A stretch of DNA of 32,994 bases from Candidatus Aminicenantota bacterium (GTDB lineage Bacteria > Acidobacteriota > Aminicenantia > Aminicenantales > Aminicenantaceae). Both the position numbers and the translations under genes were made by a program. Below the pieces are notes generated by a model. That model saw only the letters and a list, made by a program, of their open reading frames with translations, was not told the origin of the DNA and made no database searches. The DNA lies in the NCBI GenBank assembly GCA_011772475.1, contig WVZK01000092.1, positions 1 through 32,994 on the forward strand, given 5' to 3'. Shown here piece by piece: positions 17,339-25,075 of the stretch; position 1 is the stretch's first letter, and each line of letters begins with the position of its first letter.

Positions 17339-18172
17339 ATGAGACGGAAAATATTTCTTACCGTAGCTCTATTCATTTTTGCCAGCCAAAGCAATGTAGT
17401 CTACGGGCAGTTCACCCCTGATGAAATTGCTCAAAGGCAAGAAATAGAAGAATTTCTCAAAACTGCAGAGATCGTGAGATTCGAGGACATACCAGAAGGC
17501 GTTACAAAGCCAATCAGGCTCTTCTTAAAAAAAGGAGACGTTGAAATGAGCGGGGCCTGGAAAAATCCCAAGGGGATGCAAAAGGGCTTTCTTGAGGGAT
17601 GGCAGTATGAAATCGCAGCTTACGAGATGGATAAACTTCTGGAACTAAACTTGGTTCCACCCACAGTCGAGAGGATATTCAACAAGAAAAAAGGCTCCCT
17701 TCAGTTTTGGGTCGATGTTCAATTCAGTGAGCTCACTGTATTCGAACAAAAAATCGGGATTCCTCGTTCAAAATTCGAACACAAGGAGAATATGAAATAT
17801 TTAACGAGGGCTTTTGACTGCTTGATTGCGAACGATGATCGAACGCAGCAGAATATCCTCTACACCAAAGATTGGCGCGCGATTTTGATAGACCATTCTC
17901 GCTCTTTCCGGTCAAGCAAGAAATACACCAAGAAACTCATGTTTGGGAAAACAGGATTGAAAAAAGCCGGTGGTCGGCCCCAGCTCTTCAGGCGACTTCC
18001 TAGGGCTTTTGTGGAAAAGGTCAAAGCTCTGAACTATGATAATATAAAAAATGCTGTAGGTCCCTATTTAGAGGACAAGGAGATCAAAGCTATCCTTATC
18101 CGTAAGGAGCTTCTTCTTAAAGAAATAGAGGAGATGGTAAAGGAACAGGGCGAAGATAAGGTCTTATATTAA
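17339..18172 (+). CDS. Secreted PI3/4K-, HipA- or FAM20-like kinase-fold protein
   Basis: RBS GGAGGA (17327..17332) before ATG 17339; signal peptide MRRKIFLTVALFIFASQSNVVYG; SGAWKN (beta3 Lys), YEIAAYEMDKLLELNLVPPTVER, IANDDRTQQNILYTKDWRAILIDHSRSF. Confidence 0.75.
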   Translation: MRRKIFLTVALFIFASQSNVVYGQFTPDEIAQRQEIEEFLKTAEIVRFEDIPEGVTKPIRLFLKKGDVEMSGAWKNPKGMQKGFLEGWQYEIAAYEMDKLLELNLVPPTVERIFNKKKGSLQFWVDVQFSELTVFEQKIGIPRSKFEHKENMKYLTRAFDCLIANDDRTQQNILYTKDWRAILIDHSRSFRSSKKYTKKLMFGKTGLKKAGGRPQLFRRLPRAFVEKVKALNYDNIKNAVGPYLEDKEIKAILIRKELLLKEIEEMVKEQGEDKVLY

Positions 18173-18249
18173 TATATAAATTCAATTAATTCAGGATACA
18201 TTTTAGAAAAATCAGGCGGAAAATCAAAATTAAAAAGGAGGAGAGAAAA

Positions 18250-19086
18250 ATGAAAAAAAGACTGATTATCTTTTTCGGTTTGGTGCTTGTTTTAGGATTT
18301 AGTTTCCAATCCATAGCTCAATTCACCAAAGAAGAGGCGGCAGACAGGGAGAAATGGGAAGAATTCCTCAAGACAGCAGAAATTATCGCTCAAGAACAAC
18401 CATTCGATAAACGAGAAGCTGTGACCGAGCCCTGGGTCCTCACTCTGGAAAAAGACGGAGTCAAAAATAAAGCCATATGGAAAGATGTACAAGGCCGGGC
18501 AAAAGGATTTATGGAAAGCTGGAAATGGGAAATTGCTGCCTACCTTTTAGATAAGCATTTGGGCTTGAATATGGTTCCGCCCACAGTGGAAAGAAGATTC
18601 CAGGGAAATCGCGGCTCCTGCCAATTATGGATTAAATCGATGATGAGTCTCAAGAAAAAATTCGAGGAAAAAATTAAGACTCCCTCTATTAAAGTTTTTT
18701 ATTGGAATAGAGCCTTCTACAAACAGCGGGCTTTTGATAACTTAATTGCTAACGAAGATAGACATCAAAATCAATATCTCATCACCGATGATTGGCGCAT
18801 GATCCTAATTGACCACTCCCGGTCGTTCCGGACTGCCAAGAAATTTACCAAAAAACTCATCTATGACGAAAAATACAAAGAAGGCCCAACGTTTATCATG
18901 AGGGAACTTCCCCGCGATCTTTACGAGAAGATAAAATCCCTGAATGCTGAGGTGATAAAAGGCGTCGTCGGAGAATATCTGACAGATAGCGAAATCGAGG
19001 CAGTGCTTATCCGGAAGGACTTGATAGTCAATTGGATTGAGGATCGCATCAAACAAATGGGGGAAGATAAAGTCTTATACGATTAG
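18250..19086 (+). CDS. Secreted PI3/4K-, HipA- or FAM20-like kinase-fold protein (tandem paralog)
   Basis: Signal peptide MKKRLIIFFGLVLVLGFSFQSIA; NKAIWKD, WEIAAYLLDKHLGLNMVPPTVER, IANEDRHQNQYLITDDWRMILIDHSRSF; RBS aggaggag upstream. Confidence 0.8.
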   Translation: MKKRLIIFFGLVLVLGFSFQSIAQFTKEEAADREKWEEFLKTAEIIAQEQPFDKREAVTEPWVLTLEKDGVKNKAIWKDVQGRAKGFMESWKWEIAAYLLDKHLGLNMVPPTVERRFQGNRGSCQLWIKSMMSLKKKFEEKIKTPSIKVFYWNRAFYKQRAFDNLIANEDRHQNQYLITDDWRMILIDHSRSFRTAKKFTKKLIYDEKYKEGPTFIMRELPRDLYEKIKSLNAEVIKGVVGEYLTDSEIEAVLIRKDLIVNWIEDRIKQMGEDKVLYD

Positions 19087-19505
19087 ATAGAGGACTGCGC
19101 TTCTTTAATTGTTTTATAAATAGTAAGAACGTTCTGATCTTTCTCCCGCTTGTAATCAAATCCATCCATAAGCTTGCGGGAAAGGAAAACTCCTAATCCA
19201 CCTTTTTTCTCGCTCTTGATTATCTCCCGGATATTAGGCTCCTCCAATCCTCTAGGATCAAACGGAACGCCCCAATCCCTTATTTCCAGATACATCTTTC
19301 CCTCGTCCAACCAAATCTTAAGAAAGATCTCGCCTTTATTATTAGGATAAGCATACCTGATAATATTTACACATATCTCCAGGAGCGCGAGTTCTATCTT
19401 AAAGTAATCCTTATCTGAAACACTCAATCCTTCCAAGTTTTGCTTCAAAAAAGTCCTCATCTTATCTAACTCAGCTAAATCACTTGCGATTTTTATTGTA
19501 TTCAT
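19083..19505 (-). CDS. ATP-binding anti-sigma regulatory factor (RsbW-like, HATPase_c_2)
   Basis: FKIELALLEICVNIIRYAYPN (N-box), LEIRDWGVPFDP (G1), KKGGLGVFLSRKLMD (G2). Confidence 0.85.
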   Translation of the reverse strand: MNTIKIASDLAELDKMRTFLKQNLEGLSVSDKDYFKIELALLEICVNIIRYAYPNNKGEIFLKIWLDEGKMYLEIRDWGVPFDPRGLEEPNIREIIKSEKKGGLGVFLSRKLMDGFDYKREKDQNVLTIYKTIKEAQSSI

Positions 19506-19600
19506 CCTCGTTTTCTTTTTACTCTATCCTCATCTTGGTTCTATCTTCTCGACTTTGAGGGAAAGAAGTTTTTGTTTTCCTCCGCTTGGCTCTTGGATAA

Positions 19601-19627
19601 TTTATACAAAAGAAAAAGTGATGTCAA
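19601..19627 (-). promoter_or_regulatory. Putative promoter for the RsbW-like gene
   Basis: Minus strand TTGACA (19627..19622) with TATAAA (19606..19601) at 15-nt spacing, or TAAATT at 17 nt. Confidence 0.4.
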
Positions 19628-19641
19628 ATGCTAAATGAAAT

Positions 19642-22600
19642 CTATTCCAAAAGTTTAATTTCAGAGGCGAAAAGGCCAGTCCATCTATAAGAGGGGTCTA
19701 TTTCAGCAGCTTTTCTAAGGTATTCTCTCGCTCGAATTTTTTCTCCAAGCGCGTCACATGCCATTGAAGCCCAAAGATAATATTGAGGCTTTAATTTCCT
19801 GCTGTGCTCAATCAGGCTCTCACTCTTTAATTTCATCTCATTCAAAAGCCTCTCTGCTTCATTAACCTCCCCGAGTTTTCGCAATGAGAGAGCCTTGTAA
19901 TATGAATGGATTGTGGGAATTCCTGTTGTTTCTACTTTGACTTTGTTGGTATATTTTTCTGCCCTTTGCAAATTCCCCATCTTTTCATAACATAATCCTA
20001 TAAAGAAATATTCTCTTGTGAATAAAGGATGCAGCGGTCTCCCCGTTCCTAAGTTTTCTGGATATTGCATAGCTTCGAAAAAGTCATCAATCGCTTTTTT
20101 GTATTTTCCGTTCTTCATATAAGAATAGGCTCTTCCCAGGTGAGCGAGTACAAATACTTCCCTTGCACCTGTCCAGCCTTCCCAGGGAAGGAAAGTATTG
20201 CTCTTCAATATTTTAAATGCTTTTGAGTATTGTTCGGTGTCCACATAATATTGCGCTCTTTTGAGCACGTAATTGAAGTTCTTCTTTACAGCACGAGGAG
20301 CCTCCCTATAAAGTTTCTTTCTTGCAGAGTGGTCCTTGGTTAAAGCGTATAATTCATCAATAGCCAAATAAAGACGATAATCATCTGAGGAAAAAGAGAG
20401 CGCCCTTTCATACAGCGCTAGAGCCCTCTCATAATCTCTAAGCTTCTTCCAATAAATCTCTCCAAGGTTTCTGTAGATAGTCGGAAACTCAGGTGAAAAA
20501 TCTGCTGCATTTTTATAGTATTCCAATCCTTCTTCCCATCTCAGCTTAGCCACAAGAAGATTTCCAAGATAGTAGTGCGCTTTCCAATCAGAAAGATTAT
20601 ATTCTATAGCAAGCTTCAGCACACTCTCGGTTTCAACTCTAAAGGGAAAGATATAATCTGGACTGCAGGCTACTGCTTTTTTAAAGTATGCTGCTGCCTC
20701 CTCTTTTCGCCCGACTTTGTCGTTAAAGAATCCTAAATAGTAATAAATGATAGGATAATCTCCGGCGTTTAGATTCTCGCTATAAATCTCGAGCACACGT
20801 ATGGCGTCCTCTGTTAGGTTCATTTCTGAATAATCACTGGCCGCTTCAATATAATATTCTGGATCCGCCCTTAAAATATCAAGCTCGCTTTCTCCGGAGA
20901 GCAACTCCTTCTCCAAAAGTGCAACAGGCGAAATCGGGTCCTCTTTTAAAGCTGAATCTATGAGTGTTTCAGCACCTCTATTATTGTTAAGATGTCTTTC
21001 CGCGGCGGCAAGCATGACTCTTGCTTTCAAACCGACGGGATTATTTCTGATTGCATCTCTCAACAGTTCTCTTGCTCTTCTATAGTTTTTCTTTTTAAAC
21101 TCAAGAGCAGCAAGAAGATAAGGAGCAACATGCCTGTAAGACGCCCTTCTGGAGACCATGTAAAGATCCTCCTCTGAACCCTGTGTGATTCCAAGCTTTA
21201 TTTTAGAAAGAGCTCTATAATAGCGAGCCGTATGATCGTCTTCATTTCTTTTGAGCACTCTTTCAAACAGGTCAAGCGCTTCTTTAGTTTTTCCTGTTTT
21301 GTAATAAAGTATTCCAAGCCATTTAAGGGAAGGAGAAAATTCAGGGTCCTTCTCGAGTGCCTTCATGAAATAGTACATGGCTCCCTCTGAGTCCCAGTGC
21401 TTCATCGAATAATAACCTTTGAGGAAAATTATCTCCGCCGAATCGCTCTCCTGCATTGAAAAGTCTGGCTGGAGCTCAGGAGGGGAAACCTCTTTTTTCT
21501 CTGTCGTGTAGTCTATTATTTTCTGCCCGTATTGATCCAGGAACTCAAGCGTGTAAATTCCCCGGCTTTCTCTCGAGAAAATCTCCTGTTTATAAGAACC
21601 ATCGGGAGAGATATCTAGCCTCTTTGAAAATATCTGCCTTTCTCCGCGGGAAAGTCTAACTTCAGCATTATTGAATGCCCTCGTAGTATTAAGAGCGATA
21701 AAGACTCCTTCCTCTCTTAGCTCCAGGTTCAGAGCAGCATCTGGATTTGCCTTTACAAACCCGTGCATATTCTTTAATGGATACCACCACTCATCCCATT
21801 CCTCGACAAGATGGGGCTCGAAAATCCAGGTATCGCCCTGAGTTAGAAGTCTTCCTGCCTGGATCTCGATATACTGACCATCTTCATCTGTAAGAATATC
21901 CTCCCAAATAGTGCCGCTGGGAGCTGTTCCCCAAGTCCAGAATTTCTTCCCAGGACTCTGATATCTCGAAGCATAATGAGCTGTGCCGTTATCTTTCTCG
22001 TAATTGTAGGCACCGTTATAATCTCCAGGGGTTCCGCAGAAATAATCGTGAGCATTGGCTGTATTCTTATACCAGGAAACATCTTTTCCTTGATAGATAG
22101 GCCAGGGCTTTGGGCTCTTTCTGCTTCCAGCATAAGTGTATTCAGCAGGAGGGAAAACAACTCTTGTCTCCCTTCTGGCATGGGTAGCAGCATTTGCCCA
22201 GAAATACCCGTTGTTATGAGTAAGCGTCCTGTTGTAAAGCCTTATCCTGGTTTTGAAGTAAGACCTGCCGGGAAAAATGCTTATGAAAACTTCCCACTTC
22301 ATCCTTCTCACCCACTCTTCTGTCCCGACCACACAGGTAATGCTCCCGTCAGCATTATTGAGAATCTTGTAATTTACTGGCGAGAACGTGTTTACAGTAT
22401 GGCCCAGGGTTGGAAAGTTCCACTCAATCCCGCCAGAAAGCCAGGCACCTCTTAGGGCTACAAGACCCGGCTTTATCACCCGATTGTGATAGATGAAGTC
22501 AAAATTGTTGTTTGTTTTGTCGATAGCAGCAAGAATCCTTCCTCCCACATCGGGCAGGATCATAAGTTGGATGTAATCGTTTTCCATCACAACTACTCTG

Positions 22601-22824
22601 TATTGTCCTGTAATTTTCTCACGGGTTATGTCAGTCTGCATCGGATAAGGATAAACCCTTAAATTCCATAGAGGAGGGCTCGGGTCGTCAGGACCTGTAT
22701 AGTATGTGGGAATATTCATCTCAATTTCTTTTACCGACACTTCTCCTGAAACCGAGAGGCATATGATAAGAATCGCCGGGATTATCACTATTAAAAGAAA
22801 GATCTTTCTTTTCATTTTTTCCAC
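19642..22824 (-). CDS. Exported DUF5107 domain protein with TPR repeats
   Basis: Signal peptide MKRKIFLLIVIIPAILIICLSVSG; VVVMENDYIQLMILPDVGGRILAAIDKTNNNFDFIYHN; many TPR units such as PTIYRNLGEIYWKKLRDYERALALYERAL. Confidence 0.85.
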   Translation of the reverse strand: MEKMKRKIFLLIVIIPAILIICLSVSGEVSVKEIEMNIPTYYTGPDDPSPPLWNLRVYPYPMQTDITREKITGQYRVVVMENDYIQLMILPDVGGRILAAIDKTNNNFDFIYHNRVIKPGLVALRGAWLSGGIEWNFPTLGHTVNTFSPVNYKILNNADGSITCVVGTEEWVRRMKWEVFISIFPGRSYFKTRIRLYNRTLTHNNGYFWANAATHARRETRVVFPPAEYTYAGSRKSPKPWPIYQGKDVSWYKNTANAHDYFCGTPGDYNGAYNYEKDNGTAHYASRYQSPGKKFWTWGTAPSGTIWEDILTDEDGQYIEIQAGRLLTQGDTWIFEPHLVEEWDEWWYPLKNMHGFVKANPDAALNLELREEGVFIALNTTRAFNNAEVRLSRGERQIFSKRLDISPDGSYKQEIFSRESRGIYTLEFLDQYGQKIIDYTTEKKEVSPPELQPDFSMQESDSAEIIFLKGYYSMKHWDSEGAMYYFMKALEKDPEFSPSLKWLGILYYKTGKTKEALDLFERVLKRNEDDHTARYYRALSKIKLGITQGSEEDLYMVSRRASYRHVAPYLLAALEFKKKNYRRARELLRDAIRNNPVGLKARVMLAAAERHLNNNRGAETLIDSALKEDPISPVALLEKELLSGESELDILRADPEYYIEAASDYSEMNLTEDAIRVLEIYSENLNAGDYPIIYYYLGFFNDKVGRKEEAAAYFKKAVACSPDYIFPFRVETESVLKLAIEYNLSDWKAHYYLGNLLVAKLRWEEGLEYYKNAADFSPEFPTIYRNLGEIYWKKLRDYERALALYERALSFSSDDYRLYLAIDELYALTKDHSARKKLYREAPRAVKKNFNYVLKRAQYYVDTEQYSKAFKILKSNTFLPWEGWTGAREVFVLAHLGRAYSYMKNGKYKKAIDDFFEAMQYPENLGTGRPLHPLFTREYFFIGLCYEKMGNLQRAEKYTNKVKVETTGIPTIHSYYKALSLRKLGEVNEAERLLNEMKLKSESLIEHSRKLKPQYYLWASMACDALGEKIRAREYLRKAAEIDPSYRWTGLFASEIKLLE

Positions 22825-23024
22825 CTAAATCCAGAATATAATATTAAATCAAACCTCGTCAACGAATTGAAGAAAGCCATAAAATGAATATTTAATATTA
22901 AAACTGAGTATTATCTCCGTTTAGCAGTTCATCCAGATATTTTTTTAGGAGTAGAATTAAAGGTAAGAAAAGAGGAAAAATAAGAAGATTAAGAAGTTTC
23001 AAAAAAGGGACGGAAAATTCTGCT

Positions 23025-23053
23025 ATCTGGATATTTTATTATCCAGATTTTTT
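23025..23053 (+). terminator. Intrinsic-terminator-like hairpin in the 22.8-23.07 kb gap
   Basis: ATCTGGATA-TTTTAT-TATCCAGAT followed by TTTTTTT on + strand; flanking genes are on the minus strand, so the role is uncertain. Confidence 0.4.
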
Positions 23054-23068
23054 TATTTAAATATTTCT

Positions 23069-25015
23069 CTACTTAGACTCAGATGGAGGGACTGCGCCGA
23101 ATAATTGAACTCTGTTATTGTTTCTTTCTACAACATAGACATAGCCTCGGCTATCAATGGCAACATCGACCGGATATTGCATTTGGCCGTTATTTGTTCC
23201 CGGAGTTCCCCATTTAGCTATAAACTTACCACTTCCATCAAATTTCTGAATTCTATTGCTGCCAGAATCAGCCACATATACAAAGTTTAAATTATCAATA
23301 AATATTCCCTGGGGATTGTTAAGCTCGCCATCTGCTGTGCCTCTTCTTCCCCATGAAGTAATAAATTCTCCTTCTAAAGAGAATTTTTGAACCCGGACTC
23401 TATCAACGACGAAAACTTCGTTCTTTTGACTTACAGCTATTCCTTTTGGATAGACAAAATCGCCGTTTGCAGTGCCCTGCTTTCCCCATATTTTCTTTAA
23501 AACACCCTGACTTGTGTATTTCTTCACGCGGTGGTTTCCAGAATCAACGACATAGATATCGTTTTTACTATCAACCGCAATTCCAGAGGGAGTCTTAAAC
23601 TGGAGATTTTCAGTACCTTCTGTGCCCCATTTTCTTTTATAAGTCCCTGCCCTATCAAATTTCATAAAACTGTGAGTTTTTGCGTCTGTGACATACACAT
23701 TGCCCTGACTATCAACAGCAACGCTCGTAGGATTCTTTAATATCTTGAATTGTTTTCCAGAAGCTCCCCAGGCGGTCTGGACTCTCCCTTCTGGATTAAT
23801 TTTCTTCATCTTAATCCGTCCTGAATCAACAATATAGATATTATTAGCCTTATCAATGGCAATTCCAGCAGGCTGAACGAATAGTTCGCTCGCTGGTCCA
23901 CCCCATTTAAGAAGATAAGCATATTTATTAGGAGTCAGGGCCATTTGAACTACTACGGGCTTCTCACCTTCCACCTTTACGTTGTCCTCCCATTCTGCAT
24001 AATTCTCTTTCACTACTTTTATTTTATGAGACCCAAAGGGTACAAGCGGCAGCACAGTGTTGGTCACTTTTGCTGTATCCTTACCATCCAGATAAACCTT
24101 TGCTCCTGCCGGAGTGGATTTTACTTCCACATCTATCCCGGCTCTCTCTAAGGAATATCTTTTTCCTGTAGTAGCCTGAGTGATAAAGAACTCATCTTTA
24201 ACCGGCTTGTATCCATTTTTTTCGATTTCGATGACAATCTTGGGGTTGGATGTCCTGTATATCTCAGGAGAAAGCCCTATATTCTGGCCGTTGACTTTTA
24301 TTTTTGCCTCCTTGGGAATAGTCGATATCTCAACAGAATATTCTGTAACCAATCCTAAATATTGCTTCTCAGCTTGTTCAATCAAGGCTACAACTTCGGG
24401 ATCAAGGATATTCCGGGTTATCTCCTTTGCATAAGGATGATGGACCGAAAACATACTCTTGAATTCATTCAAGGCAGCATACGCATCGCCCTTGCCAGCA
24501 GAAGCAAGACCTAACCACAGAAAGAGCTCTGCTCCCAATTCTCTCTGCTTATTATGGTCTGAAACGTTAAAAACCTCAGCAATCAAAGGCTTTAAAGTGC
24601 TTATTGCTTTTTCAAAATCCTTCTCCAGCCTTATCTGCTTCCTGCCTTCCTCCATCTTGACTTCAATCCCTGCCACAATTTCTGGCTGAGATTTCGCAGG
24701 CCTGCCTGGACCTCCTGCTTCTTCCCTGGCCAGTTCCCTCTCGCTCACCTCATCAACATTCATAGCGTGAATATAACCTGAGGATCCTTGCCAAGTAACC
24801 TTGTACCAATCTCCTATTTTGGTCTCAGCATTCAAAACTGTATTCAGAGGAATTCTGGTAAGAGTCTTCCCTCCGATTGCGCGCGTTGCTTTTACGCTGG
24901 CATTATCAAGAATAACCTTTATTTTTACGGGGGCTGCCTCAAGAGTGACGAGGAGAAAAAAAAGAACAAAAATACTTAATATTCTCATTCCCCTGCTAAA
25001 ATTCTTTGATTCCAT
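23069..25015 (-). CDS. Exported SH3-like - PEGA - NHL-repeat protein
   Basis: SH3b: WYKVTWQGSSGYIHAMN; two PEGA units (IPKEAKIKVNGQNIGLSPE; STPAGAKVYLDGKDTAKVTN); about 6 NHL units (AIDKANNIYIVDSG, AVDSQGNVYVTDA, AVDSKNDIYVVDSGNHRVKKY). Confidence 0.85.
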   Translation of the reverse strand: MESKNFSRGMRILSIFVLFFLLVTLEAAPVKIKVILDNASVKATRAIGGKTLTRIPLNTVLNAETKIGDWYKVTWQGSSGYIHAMNVDEVSERELAREEAGGPGRPAKSQPEIVAGIEVKMEEGRKQIRLEKDFEKAISTLKPLIAEVFNVSDHNKQRELGAELFLWLGLASAGKGDAYAALNEFKSMFSVHHPYAKEITRNILDPEVVALIEQAEKQYLGLVTEYSVEISTIPKEAKIKVNGQNIGLSPEIYRTSNPKIVIEIEKNGYKPVKDEFFITQATTGKRYSLERAGIDVEVKSTPAGAKVYLDGKDTAKVTNTVLPLVPFGSHKIKVVKENYAEWEDNVKVEGEKPVVVQMALTPNKYAYLLKWGGPASELFVQPAGIAIDKANNIYIVDSGRIKMKKINPEGRVQTAWGASGKQFKILKNPTSVAVDSQGNVYVTDAKTHSFMKFDRAGTYKRKWGTEGTENLQFKTPSGIAVDSKNDIYVVDSGNHRVKKYTSQGVLKKIWGKQGTANGDFVYPKGIAVSQKNEVFVVDRVRVQKFSLEGEFITSWGRRGTADGELNNPQGIFIDNLNFVYVADSGSNRIQKFDGSGKFIAKWGTPGTNNGQMQYPVDVAIDSRGYVYVVERNNNRVQLFGAVPPSESK

Positions 25016-25075
25016 TTTCCCCTCCTCTCTTAAACTATAAGCGTTTTTCTTGACAACTCAATCAATGTCTTATCT

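Noticed and set aside
21456-22455. ORFs antisense or out of frame to the DUF5107-TPR gene, including 159 aa at 21976
   Set aside because: Overlap the conserved DUF5107 frame; no motifs.
23025-23053. Hairpin plus T-run as a firm terminator for the NHL-repeat gene
   Set aside because: T-run is on the plus strand while adjacent genes are on the minus strand; kept only as a low-confidence feature.
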